From assembly GCA_015065085.1 (NCBI GenBank), contig SVQW01000006.1:1-64000 (forward strand): 64,000 nucleotides of DNA. Reading direction: 5' to 3'. Source of the stretch: Oscillospiraceae bacterium. GTDB taxonomy: Bacteria; Bacillota; Clostridia; Oscillospirales; SIG627. Of this stretch, positions 10,025 to 17,911 are shown piece after piece. A model generated the notes under the pieces. That model was given only the letters and a program-made list of their open reading frames with translations. It had not been told where the DNA came from and made no database searches. Positions within the stretch are counted from its first letter, which is position 1. Each line of letters begins with the position of its first letter. The position numbers were made by a program, and so were the translations under genes.

Positions 10025-11136
10025 ACTGCCACCGCCGTTTTTACAAAGATTGTCACCGCGAGTATAAAAAATACACCCACCGACAGCACCAGAGCAAGAA
10101 GTATGCTCATAACTGCGTTAATATCCTCAATAAGCTCCGCCTCGGCCACAGCACCCATTATCCGACCCGCGACAGCACACATACTGAGAATTGTTTTCTT
10201 TATGATGAGTGCCGCGGCAGGTATCAGCGAGGTATACAGAACTGCCACCGCCGCAAAAGCGCCTGCCGAGGTCTTTATAACTCCTATGCTTGCCGCCACG
10301 GTACGTGTCGCCTCTCCCACAAGCGCACCGATAATGGGCACGAGAGACACTGCGTATTTTGCACCGCGCATTGCAAGTGTATCTGCAGCACCGGAAAGAG
10401 TGCTCTGAAAAAACAGCACCGATATAAACAGTGTCATAACGGTGATACAGGTGCGTATTATGAAATTTTTTATAAATTTTACCACTCCCGACAGATCCAC
10501 ACTGCTTATACGGCACATTATGCTCAGCCCAAACAAAAAACCGAAAAGCGGCGTAAGAAATGCGGCGTTTATTTTTTCAAAAAGCGTCAGTGCCGTATAA
10601 ATACCTGCGCTTTGGCTTAACGCCGAGGCGGCATTTCCGCTGACGGTGTAAAGAGTGGTCATTACGGGAAGCATGGCGCTCATAAATGTGTCCATCTCAT
10701 GTACGGCGCGGGTAACATAATTAAGTGTGTCCGCCACAAAAACATACAGATACCCCGAAATACAAAGTATACACACATAGTCCGTAACAGTCGTGCTTTG
10801 CGTAAAAAAACGTCCGTTCAACCTTAAAAAAGCACACAAAACAATAAAAGCACACAGCGATGCGAAGCCTTTAAGCTCTTTTTTTATACCGCTTATGAAA
10901 AATGAGGCTATGTTTTCAAATATATTCTGTTCTCCCAAATTGTTGGGGGAAACGCCCTCAAATCCCTGCTCCGTAACGCTTTCGGGCACCAGTTTTTCAA
11001 GCTCCGAGGCTCCGGAGAACTCCATTATTTCACGGGTCATATCTGCACGGCAGGGGAAAATAAAAACCAGTGCAAGTATTACAGCAAAAATGAATTTATG
11101 TATGAAAAAATTTCCTTTAAAACAGGTATCGAGCAC
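10021..11136 (-). CDS. spoIIIAE: Stage III sporulation protein AE (SpoIIIAE)
   Basis: SpoIIIAE is a polytopic membrane protein of the mother-cell side of the feeding-tube complex. A cleavable-type signal sequence (FIFAVILALVFIFPCRA) is followed by an extracytoplasmic linker and six to eight hydrophobic helices up to the C-terminus. The conserved GALVGEATRTVAASIGVIK region is present. The start is uncertain: the frame is open to a TTG at 11160, but that start has no properly spaced ribosome site. GTG at 11136 with an upstream AAAGGCGG is preferred. Either start overlaps the end of spoIIIAD. Confidence 0.88.
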   Translation of the reverse strand: MLDTCFKGNFFIHKFIFAVILALVFIFPCRADMTREIMEFSGASELEKLVPESVTEQGFEGVSPNNLGEQNIFENIASFFISGIKKELKGFASLCAFIVLCAFLRLNGRFFTQSTTVTDYVCILCISGYLYVFVADTLNYVTRAVHEMDTFMSAMLPVMTTLYTVSGNAASALSQSAGIYTALTLFEKINAAFLTPLFGFLFGLSIMCRISSVDLSGVVKFIKNFIIRTCITVMTLFISVLFFQSTLSGAADTLAMRGAKYAVSLVPIIGALVGEATRTVAASIGVIKTSAGAFAAVAVLYTSLIPAAALIIKKTILSMCAVAGRIMGAVAEAELIEDINAVMSILLALVLSVGVFFILAVTIFVKTAVAV

Positions 11137-11465
11137 AGAAGTATCGCCGCCTTTCCGCAAAGCTCCGCTTTTGCCGCCGCAGAGCTTTCGCCGAGATCAC
11201 GGCAGGTCTCACAGGTTATATTGGTAACCGTGGCTATTCCCAATGCCTTAAGTGCACAGGAAAGGTAAGTGTTGTACTCCGAGCCGCCGAAAAGCTCCCG
11301 AACATAAATTATTACGGGATACATCAGCCCCACAGCGCGGCGCAGCAAAAATATTCCCAGAAAAACGCTGACCAGTGCCGCCCAGTCGGGTGCAAGTCTT
11401 TTGAGAACGATATTTACAACCGCTACACATACCGTACCGCCGCATACCGCCATTATTTCGTTCAT
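11079..11465 (-). CDS. spoIIIAD: Stage III sporulation protein AD (SpoIIIAD)
   Basis: SpoIIIAD is a small polytopic membrane protein of 128 residues with three to four hydrophobic helices. It contains the family pattern KALGIATVTNITCETCRDLGESSAAAK near residues 69-95 (only partly quoted: CRDLGE). It begins with a four-base overlap with spoIIIAC, and its 3' end runs into the spoIIIAE frame. Operon position between AC and AE supports the call. Confidence 0.9.
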   Translation of the reverse strand: MNEIMAVCGGTVCVAVVNIVLKRLAPDWAALVSVFLGIFLLRRAVGLMYPVIIYVRELFGGSEYNTYLSCALKALGIATVTNITCETCRDLGESSAAAKAELCGKAAILLCSIPVLKEIFSYINSFLL

Positions 11466-11656
11466 ACGCCGAATATACTTCGCACCGAAGAAAACAAACG
11501 TTCTATTTCATTTACCATGAGAAGCAGTACCATAACCACCCCTGCAAGTGACAGAAGAATTGCCTGCTCATCACGACCCATGCGCTGAAGCATCTGATAG
11601 GCTATTGCCACCGTCAGTCCCACACCCGCTATTTTCAGTATAAAAGCAATATCCAC
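11462..11656 (-). CDS. spoIIIAC: Stage III sporulation protein AC (SpoIIIAC)
   Basis: SpoIIIAC is a 64-residue protein with two membrane helices and the typical start VDIAFILKIAGVGL. The open frame extends nine codons upstream to 11683. The GTG at 11656 has a GGAAAGGA ribosome site at proper distance and gives the usual family length, so it is chosen. It is coupled to spoIIIAD by an overlap. Confidence 0.88.
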   Translation of the reverse strand: MDIAFILKIAGVGLTVAIAYQMLQRMGRDEQAILLSLAGVVMVLLLMVNEIERLFSSVRSIFGV

Positions 11657-11682
11657 TTCATTTTCCTTTCCACACCACAACA

Positions 11683-12189
11683 TTACAGCAAAAGCAGCAC
11701 CGCAAAAGCTCCTGCAAGAGTTCCCATGCTTCGGTAAAGCTTTGCCTCGACAGCTGTTTTTTCCCGTTTTCTTTCATACATCTCACTCAGCCTTTTATAC
11801 ACACCGTCGCACTTTTGAGCCTGAACAGACTTGGGGAGCTTTCCGAGACTTTCGGCAAAGTCGCGCACTATTCTTTCACATTCGTCAAAAGACAAAAAAA
11901 GCTTGCCGTAGCTTTCCAATGCCGATGTGAGAACAGATTTGTTGCCCTCCACCCTGCTGCTTCTGAGTACGGATATAAATCCGCATTTTGAAAGAGCGGG
12001 ATGCTCAAAACGGGAAAATGCCTCCTGCTGGGTACTCATGCGCTCGCATATTTCGTATTTTATAAAGCTGATAAGCTCAATTATGCCCTCAAGACGTCTA
12101 ACCTCCTCATTTACGCTAAGCGACATCAGCCAGCCTGCAGCGGCGGGACACAGGGCAATAAGTATATATCCGAGTATTCTGAATTCCAT
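11683..12189 (-). CDS. spoIIIAB: Stage III sporulation protein AB (SpoIIIAB)
   Basis: SpoIIIAB has a type II secretion GspF-like fold and is thought to work with the SpoIIIAA ATPase. This copy is 168 residues long, with hydrophobic segments at both ends (GYILIALCPAAAGWLMS and LAGAFAVLLLL). It carries the central LSFIKYEI-like region with alternating charged residues. The ATG at 12189 directly follows the spoIIIAA stop (TGATATG), giving tight coupling. A longer frame to 12246 is ignored because it lies inside spoIIIAA. Confidence 0.9.
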   Translation of the reverse strand: MEFRILGYILIALCPAAAGWLMSLSVNEEVRRLEGIIELISFIKYEICERMSTQQEAFSRFEHPALSKCGFISVLRSSRVEGNKSVLTSALESYGKLFLSFDECERIVRDFAESLGKLPKSVQAQKCDGVYKRLSEMYERKREKTAVEAKLYRSMGTLAGAFAVLLLL

Positions 12190-12190
12190 A

Positions 12191-13084
12191 TCAGTCTTTT
12201 TCGATAAATATTTCCATACCGTCCTTACCCCTTTCAAGCCGTACAAAACGTGAAAAAACTCCGCATTCGCACAATCTTTTTATGTTTGGCTTTGAAAAAA
12301 GCGATTCTCTTGTCCCGCAGTGGACGGTGGCTATAAGCGGCACACCGCTGTTCTGTACGGAAAGTATGGCAGATATATCATCCGCCATGCCGATCTCATC
12401 ACATATAATTACCTGCGGCGACATCATGCGTACTGCCAGCTCCATACCCTCCGGCTTGGAATATCCTGTGAGGATATCGCACATTCCGCAATCTCCCGCA
12501 AAACACGCCGGAAGTATTTCCCCCTTTTCGTCCACTACCGCCACACCGTATTTACGGGAAAGCTGTATTGCCATTTCGCGGATAAGTGTGGTTTTACCCA
12601 CACCGGGAGATGAAAAAATCAGCATTGAATTAAGTCCTTCAAGAGCTATATTCCTCATTACAGGTGCGGCGCAACCCTCAATCCGCCGAGGAATGCGAAT
12701 ATTTATGCCGGTATAGTTATCCACAACACTGAGGACTCCGTTTTCGTAAAGTGCGTGACCGCATATTCCGGCGCGTATGCCGTCGGGAGTAACGATATAT
12801 CCTTTTTTCAGTGTGTCGCCGTATCTGTAAACCGAGCCGGAGCACAGGCAATTTACAGTGTAGATTATATCGCGCGGAGCTGTGATGATGGCATTTTCCA
12901 TTTTACAGGTTTCCATATTTTCGTTTACAAAAACACAACCGTTATAGGTGGAAAATGCCAGCGGCATATTCTCTCTCAGGCGTATTTCGCACACATTGCG
13001 CCCCATTCCTCGCTTTGCAAGGGCATATACCGCCTGCGATAAACGGGAAGGCAAGTACACCGCCGCTTTTATAAACCGCTCCAT
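12191..13084 (-). CDS. spoIIIAA: Stage III sporulation protein AA, secretion-type ATPase (SpoIIIAA)
   Basis: SpoIIIAA is the cytoplasmic AAA-type ATPase that powers or assembles the SpoIIIA complex in the mother cell. The 297-residue protein has Walker A SSPGVGKTT at 158-166 and Walker B VIICDEIG at 225-232. A sensor-like IATVHCG follows near 251-257, and the N-terminal CEIRLRENMPL motif is typical of the family. It is the first gene of the eight-gene operon. A possible sigma-E promoter lies about 50-80 bases upstream. An AAAGGAG ribosome site precedes the ATG. Confidence 0.95.
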   Translation of the reverse strand: MERFIKAAVYLPSRLSQAVYALAKRGMGRNVCEIRLRENMPLAFSTYNGCVFVNENMETCKMENAIITAPRDIIYTVNCLCSGSVYRYGDTLKKGYIVTPDGIRAGICGHALYENGVLSVVDNYTGINIRIPRRIEGCAAPVMRNIALEGLNSMLIFSSPGVGKTTLIREMAIQLSRKYGVAVVDEKGEILPACFAGDCGMCDILTGYSKPEGMELAVRMMSPQVIICDEIGMADDISAILSVQNSGVPLIATVHCGTRESLFSKPNIKRLCECGVFSRFVRLERGKDGMEIFIEKD

Positions 13085-13131
13085 ATATGCTCCTTTTTAA
13101 GTTCTTACTGCATTATATTTCCGATGTGTGC

Positions 13132-13161
13132 AATATATGAAAGAATTTGTGAAAAATAATT
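13132..13161 (-). promoter_or_regulatory. Possible sigma-E promoter of the spoIIIA operon
   Basis: On the minus strand AATTATT (13155-13161) and CATATATT (13132-13139) are 15 bases apart. This resembles the Bacillus sigma-E pattern (ATATT-like -35, CATACAAT-like -10) with mismatches. The position suits the expected mother-cell control of spoIIIA. The call is tentative. Confidence 0.35.
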
Positions 13162-13188
13162 GACTTTACAGGTAAAATATGCTACAAT
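13160..13188 (+). promoter_or_regulatory. Sigma-A promoter of the rhamnosidase gene
   Basis: TTGACT (13160-13165) and TACAAT (13183-13188) are separated by 17 bases, 30 bases upstream of the start codon. A GGAGG ribosome site follows at about 13207-13211. The promoter overlaps the possible sigma-E promoter on the other strand. Confidence 0.75.
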
Positions 13189-13218
13189 CTATTATAATTA
13201 AAACATGGAGGTTTTGAT

Positions 13219-15417
13219 ATGAACACTGCTCTTTCGTCAGCAAAATGGATTTGGCATAATGATTACCACACCGAAAACACATATCTTGATTTTTACGACA
13301 AGCTTCGTGCAGAAAAAGGCAAAAAATACACCTTGTACATCAGTGTAGACTCCAACTATACGCTGTACATCAATCAAAAATTTGTTGAAAGCGGTCAGTT
13401 TGCCGATTACCTCAATTACAAGGTGTATGATACACTGGATATTACGGATTTTCTCAATGAGGGAGAAAATGAAATTCGCATTGTGGGCTACTGGCAGGGC
13501 AGAAACTGTTCCACCTATCGCAAGGAGCCCGCAGGTCTTCTGTATGCCGTTGAGTGTGACGGTAAAACCATAACTTCAAGCGGTGAAAATACACAGGTAT
13601 GCCTCAATTCCTGCTTCAAATCCGAGGGAGTTCAGATGGTCAGCAACCAGCTTGGCTTCGGTTTTGAATATGATTGCACAAAGGAGGGCGAAAAAATCGC
13701 TCTTAAAAATGCCGATATTCAGGAAAAAGAGGTCATTCTCAATGCACGCCCCATCAAAAAGCTTGAAATCGGCGAACAGAAGCCCGCTAATATCATTGCC
13801 TGGGGCGAAATAAAGGACAGCGGAGAATACGGAACCATCGGCGAAAAAATGCAGAATGCTTACATGGCTTTCCGCTACAACGGTGCACCCAAGCCCATTC
13901 CCTGTGCGGACGGTATCAAGTTGGATGCAACCATTTCCGACAGCCTCGGTATTTACGTAATTGTGGACCTGGGAAGCGAATGTGTAGGCTATACAGACAT
14001 TGAAATTGATGTGCCCGAGGAATGTGACATTCTCATCGGTCACGGTGAGCACCTTGAAGACCTTCGTGTAAGAGCATATGTGGGTGCACGTGTATTCACC
14101 AACCGCTACCACGCAAAAGCCGGTCTCAACAAGTTCTTCAATCCCATGCGCCGTATGGGTCTGAGATACCTCCAGCTCAACATTTACGCAAGAAGTGCCA
14201 AAATTCACTATGCAGGCATACGCCCCACGGTTTATCCCGTTAGCGACAAGCCATACTTCAAGTGCTCAGACCACTTGCACAACAAAATATATGAGGTATG
14301 TATAAACACCCTCAAGCACTGCATGCATGATCACTACGAGGACTGCCCCTGGAGAGAACAGGCTCTTTATGCCATGGATTCCAGAAACCAGATGCTGTGC
14401 GGATATTACTGCTTTGGCGAATATGATTTTGCAAAGGCTTCACTCAGACTTATTGCAAAATCAATCCGCGAGGACAATCTCACCGAGCTTTGCTCCCCTG
14501 CGCGTGTATCCATCACAATACCCTGCTTCTGCGCAATATTTGTAACACAGGTTTACGAATATGTGCTCCATTCGGGCAATACCGAATTTGCCTTTGAAAT
14601 GCTGGATACCGTAAAACGCATTACCGATGAGTTTGTTTCCAGAATGGGTGACAAGGGTCTTATCAAGATACTGCATGAGCCTCAGTACTGGAACTTCTAT
14701 GAATGGCAGACCGGCATGAACAGAGGTCACGGTGTAAAGAACCCTGATGACATGACCTACGATGCACCTCTCAATGCTTTTGTATCCATGGCGCTCAGCT
14801 CCCTTTCAAAAATAATGCTCATTGCGGATGACAAGCAAAGCTCCGAAAAGTACGCAAAGCTTCACAACGACCTTAATGCCGCCATGGACCGCGAGTTCTG
14901 GGATGATAAAATCAAGGCGTACAATACCTATCTTAACGTAAAAAGCGGTGAAAAATCTCACCTCAGCCAGCTTACCCAGGCACTTATTGTCTACTGCGGA
15001 GCCTGCCCCGAGGAAAAGCTGGATGACGTTCTTGAAAACATTGCACATGGAAACGGTTATGAGGCAACTCTCAGCCATAAGATATTCGTTTACGATGCAC
15101 TCATGAAGCGCCCCGAAAAGTATGCAAGATTTGTACTGAACGAAATTGCCTCTCTTTGGGGACACATGCTTTATAACAACGCCACCACCTTCTGGGAAAC
15201 CATCGACGGCGCCCAGGCATTCGCCAACGCGGGAAGCCTTTGCCACGGCTGGTCGGCTATCCCCGCTTACATCTACTACCGTTATGCGGCAGGTCTTAAA
15301 GCGGTGTTCGGCGGAAGTGTACGCTACTCGGTAGAGCCTGTTGATTGCGGACTTTACGAATGCGAAGCACTCATTACAACTCCCAACGGCGAAATCAAAA
15401 CCAAATCCGCGAAATAA
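13219..15417 (+). CDS. Cytoplasmic alpha-L-rhamnosidase (GH78-like)
   Basis: GH78 enzymes remove terminal alpha-L-rhamnose by an inverting mechanism. This 732-residue protein has no signal peptide. N-terminal beta-sandwich domains (about 1-330) include the YTLYINQKFV binding strand. An alpha/alpha-barrel then carries the family acid region DCPWREQALYAMDSRNQ (about 374-390) and the FWETIDG segment with the likely base glutamate (about 658-664). The SLCHGWSAIP segment follows. It stands alone behind its own promoter and ahead of a terminator. Probable substrates are rhamnosyl oligosaccharides from pectin or plant glycosides. Specificity cannot be read from sequence, and some GH78-like proteins have other activities. 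Confidence 0.88.
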   Translation: MNTALSSAKWIWHNDYHTENTYLDFYDKLRAEKGKKYTLYISVDSNYTLYINQKFVESGQFADYLNYKVYDTLDITDFLNEGENEIRIVGYWQGRNCSTYRKEPAGLLYAVECDGKTITSSGENTQVCLNSCFKSEGVQMVSNQLGFGFEYDCTKEGEKIALKNADIQEKEVILNARPIKKLEIGEQKPANIIAWGEIKDSGEYGTIGEKMQNAYMAFRYNGAPKPIPCADGIKLDATISDSLGIYVIVDLGSECVGYTDIEIDVPEECDILIGHGEHLEDLRVRAYVGARVFTNRYHAKAGLNKFFNPMRRMGLRYLQLNIYARSAKIHYAGIRPTVYPVSDKPYFKCSDHLHNKIYEVCINTLKHCMHDHYEDCPWREQALYAMDSRNQMLCGYYCFGEYDFAKASLRLIAKSIREDNLTELCSPARVSITIPCFCAIFVTQVYEYVLHSGNTEFAFEMLDTVKRITDEFVSRMGDKGLIKILHEPQYWNFYEWQTGMNRGHGVKNPDDMTYDAPLNAFVSMALSSLSKIMLIADDKQSSEKYAKLHNDLNAAMDREFWDDKIKAYNTYLNVKSGEKSHLSQLTQALIVYCGACPEEKLDDVLENIAHGNGYEATLSHKIFVYDALMKRPEKYARFVLNEIASLWGHMLYNNATTFWETIDGAQAFANAGSLCHGWSAIPAYIYYRYAAGLKAVFGGSVRYSVEPVDCGLYECEALITTPNGEIKTKSAK

Positions 15418-15432
15418 TCACATTATAAAAAC

Positions 15433-15460
15433 AAGACCACCGTTTGAACGCGGTGGTCTT
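15433..15460. terminator. Terminator shared by the rhamnosidase and the convergent CARF gene
   Basis: Ten-base arms (AAGACCACCG and complement) are separated by an eight-base loop. The hairpin lies between convergent genes and can end both. The T-rich tract GGCTTTTATTT follows on the plus strand. Confidence 0.75.
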
Positions 15461-15465
15461 GGCTT

Positions 15466-16683
15466 TTATTTCACTCTCGTTATAAGCTTTTGCTTGAATT
15501 CCTCGCGGGTCATGGTTTCAATGCCGTCGATAATGTCGATATTCATATCGTCCGCACGGCGTTTTATGTACTTTTTGCTTTGCTCATTGCCCGACATATA
15601 TGTAGCAAGCATTATCTTTTTGGCATATTTTCCGCCGAAATGCTGTGCCATGGTATTAAGCTCGTAAAGGGCTTCTTTTTTTACCTCGCCGTTTTTACAT
15701 GAAATGAATACAGGCACTATATCACGCATAAGCATTATATCTATCTCATTACGGGTGTCTCTTTCGCGGGTCATGGTTGTATCCTGAATAACTCCGTCCC
15801 AGTCAACGTAAATGCCGATATCCACATCGTCATAGTAGCCCGGTTGTTGTGCGGATATTTCATTTAACAGCACATATGCATACAATTCAAGAATATTTCC
15901 CGCCTTGGTAAGGCACTGATAAACCTGTTCATTTTTATAGCGGAAGGAAAGCACATTATCCTCACGGTACATATAATCATATATCAGCCCTGCATTTATA
16001 AGTGCATCCATAATACGCGGGTTGAGTGTTATATTCAAGCCTTTTTTCTCTGCAAATTCAAGGTCGATATATACAAACATCACATCGTCCGGCTTTGTAA
16101 ACTGCTCAATATCGTAAAAAGAAGTACACTGGCGGTTCCAGTATCCGCAGCCCGACTTGCAGATATTCCACATAGTCTCTATATCCGCCTTGAAATCCTC
16201 GGTAAGATTCCACTCAAAATCGTTTTCGTCATTTACGATAAGTCCGCCGTTGAGTACGATGCTTTCCTCAATGGTCATCTGACTTTTTTCGGTCTGCGGT
16301 ATGCTTTCGGCAAAAGCGATGGGTATCATTCTGCCGCTTCGCACATCCATCTGTACCATGGGTATATTATTCTGAGCTGAAACAGCACCCATAGCCGCAA
16401 GCAAAATTTCCTCACCGCCGGTAATATCAAGACAGCATTCGGGATTTTTCGACACTATATCCTGCAGAATACTAAAGGTATAGCCGTAATCACTTGCGCT
16501 GACAGGCTGATACTCAAGCTGTATGTCAAGTCCTTTGAGTTTTATGAAGTTTTCCAGTGAATTCCTGCGCTTTTCGCTCATAACCTTTTTAAAGCCCAGA
16601 AAAATTATTTTATCCGCACCCAGTCTCAGACCTGTTGCAATGTTATCAAGTTGACAGGTTTCGAAAATTTCAATTAATGTCAT
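15466..16683 (-). CDS. CARF-domain nuclease of the DUF1887 (Card1/Can2-like) family, without nearby CRISPR
   Basis: The family combines an N-terminal CARF domain that senses cyclic oligoadenylate with a C-terminal PD-(D/E)XK nuclease; Card1 cuts single-stranded DNA and RNA when bound by cyclic tetra-adenylate. This 405-residue protein has the ligand-loop pattern LDITGGEE (85-92) in a Rossmann-like first third. A winged-helix-like middle follows, then a nuclease-like end with RNEIDIML (311-318) and FISCKNG (326-332). The usual glutamate of ExK is a serine here; a glutamate in the next helix (ALYEL) may replace it. The ATG at 16683 is chosen because an AAGGAG site precedes it. No cas gene or CRISPR array lies in the window. 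Confidence 0.82.
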   Translation of the reverse strand: MTLIEIFETCQLDNIATGLRLGADKIIFLGFKKVMSEKRRNSLENFIKLKGLDIQLEYQPVSASDYGYTFSILQDIVSKNPECCLDITGGEEILLAAMGAVSAQNNIPMVQMDVRSGRMIPIAFAESIPQTEKSQMTIEESIVLNGGLIVNDENDFEWNLTEDFKADIETMWNICKSGCGYWNRQCTSFYDIEQFTKPDDVMFVYIDLEFAEKKGLNITLNPRIMDALINAGLIYDYMYREDNVLSFRYKNEQVYQCLTKAGNILELYAYVLLNEISAQQPGYYDDVDIGIYVDWDGVIQDTTMTRERDTRNEIDIMLMRDIVPVFISCKNGEVKKEALYELNTMAQHFGGKYAKKIMLATYMSGNEQSKKYIKRRADDMNIDIIDGIETMTREEFKQKLITRVK

Positions 16684-16798
16684 TACCTCACTCCTTAAAA
16701 ACACTTTACAATATTTTACACCATATTTATATCCTTTTTGTTAACACCGTTAGACATTGCAACTTCTCATGAAAACATTGCAAAAACTAGTGTAAATA

Positions 16799-16827
16799 TT
16801 GACATATTTTACGTTTGCTTTTATAAT
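16799..16827 (+). promoter_or_regulatory. Consensus sigma-A promoter of the Gfo/Idh/MocA gene
   Basis: Perfect TTGACA (16799-16804) and TATAAT (16822-16827) with a 17-base spacer. An AAGGAG ribosome site follows at about 16846-16851. Confidence 0.85.
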
Positions 16828-16857
16828 TTAGTCAAATATATTTTCAAGGAGATTTTT

Positions 16858-17826
16858 ATGAATATAGCATTTGCCGGATTTCGCCACGGACACATTCTGG
16901 GGCTTTACAAAACCGCATCCGAGCATCCCGAGGTCACTATCAAGGGCTGTTTTGAGGATAACACACCCGCAAGAGAAGCGACGATTAAAAATATCGGGGC
17001 AGAGTTCTGCTACAACACCTACGAACAGCTGCTGGGTGACCCTCAGGTAGACGCCGTTGCTATCGGTGACTATTTTTCAAGACGCGGAAGTATGGTTATA
17101 AAGGCGCTGGAAAGCGGTAAGCATGTTATATGCGATAAGCCCGTATGCACCGACCTCAAGGAGCTTGACAGAATAGAAGAGCTGGTTAACAAAACAGGGC
17201 TTCAGGTATGCTGTATGCTGGATTTGCGTTACTGCACTCCCGCCATGGAAGTAAAGGCAATGATAGAGGATGGCGTTATAGGTGATGTGAAAACCGTAAA
17301 CTTCACCGGGCAGCACTGTCTCGACTACGGTAACCGTCCCGCATGGTACTTTGAAGAAGGAAAGCAAGGCGGAACAATAAACGATATTGCCATTCACGGC
17401 ATTGACCTTATCCGCTTTATGACCGGCAAAAATCTTACAAAGGTGAATTTTGCAAAATGCTGGAATGCTTTTGCAACACAAGAGCCGGATTTCAAGGACG
17501 GCGGACAATTTATTATCGAAATGGACGGAATCAGTGTAACCTCAGATGTTACCTATTCAGCACCTAAATTCAGCGGCACTCTCCCCACCTACTGGGAATT
17601 CTGCATATGGGGCACAGAGGGCATGATAAGCTTCAACCTTGCCGAAGAGTGCATAAAGCTTTACAAGGGCGAAAAAACGGTTATCCCCTGTCCCGCAAAG
17701 CCTATGGACTACCTCAACGCATTCATGAAAGAAATAAAGGGCGAAAAGACCATTATGGACACCAAGGGTGTGCTGGATTCCCAGCGTCAGACGCTTCTTA
17801 TTCAACAATTTGCGGATAAACAGTAA
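16858..17826 (+). CDS. Gfo/Idh/MocA-family sugar dehydrogenase
   Basis: These enzymes oxidise or epimerise sugars or inositols with NAD(P). The 322-residue protein starts with a Rossmann fold (AFAGFRHGHILG; the usual glycine pattern is modified). It has the family KHVICDKPVCTDLKEL region near 85-102, where the lysine of EKP/DKP is catalytic. The C-terminal mixed-sheet domain contains GGTINDIAIHGIDLIRF, whose histidine is typically catalytic. The frame extends upstream to 16738, but this ATG has the ribosome site and lies just downstream of the promoter. It is monocistronic and neighbours the rhamnosidase, so it may process a released sugar. The exact substrate is unknown. Confidence 0.88.
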   Translation: MNIAFAGFRHGHILGLYKTASEHPEVTIKGCFEDNTPAREATIKNIGAEFCYNTYEQLLGDPQVDAVAIGDYFSRRGSMVIKALESGKHVICDKPVCTDLKELDRIEELVNKTGLQVCCMLDLRYCTPAMEVKAMIEDGVIGDVKTVNFTGQHCLDYGNRPAWYFEEGKQGGTINDIAIHGIDLIRFMTGKNLTKVNFAKCWNAFATQEPDFKDGGQFIIEMDGISVTSDVTYSAPKFSGTLPTYWEFCIWGTEGMISFNLAEECIKLYKGEKTVIPCPAKPMDYLNAFMKEIKGEKTIMDTKGVLDSQRQTLLIQQFADKQ

Positions 17827-17833
17827 GTAAAAA

Positions 17834-17868
17834 CAAGAGCGCCTGCGGCAATGCCGCAGGCGCTCTTG
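17834..17868. terminator. Long hairpin terminator between convergent genes
   Basis: Sixteen-base perfect arms (17834-17849 and 17853-17868) enclose a three-base loop. A T run follows on the minus strand, so it ends the barrel-protein operon. It probably also blocks transcription from the dehydrogenase gene. Confidence 0.85.
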
Positions 17869-17911
17869 CTATGAAAAAACTCTTTACAGTGAATAAGGAG
17901 AAAAACGTAAG

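Noticed and set aside
15466..16857. CRISPR array near the CARF-nuclease gene
   Set aside because: No regularly spaced repeats are present around this gene or elsewhere in the window.
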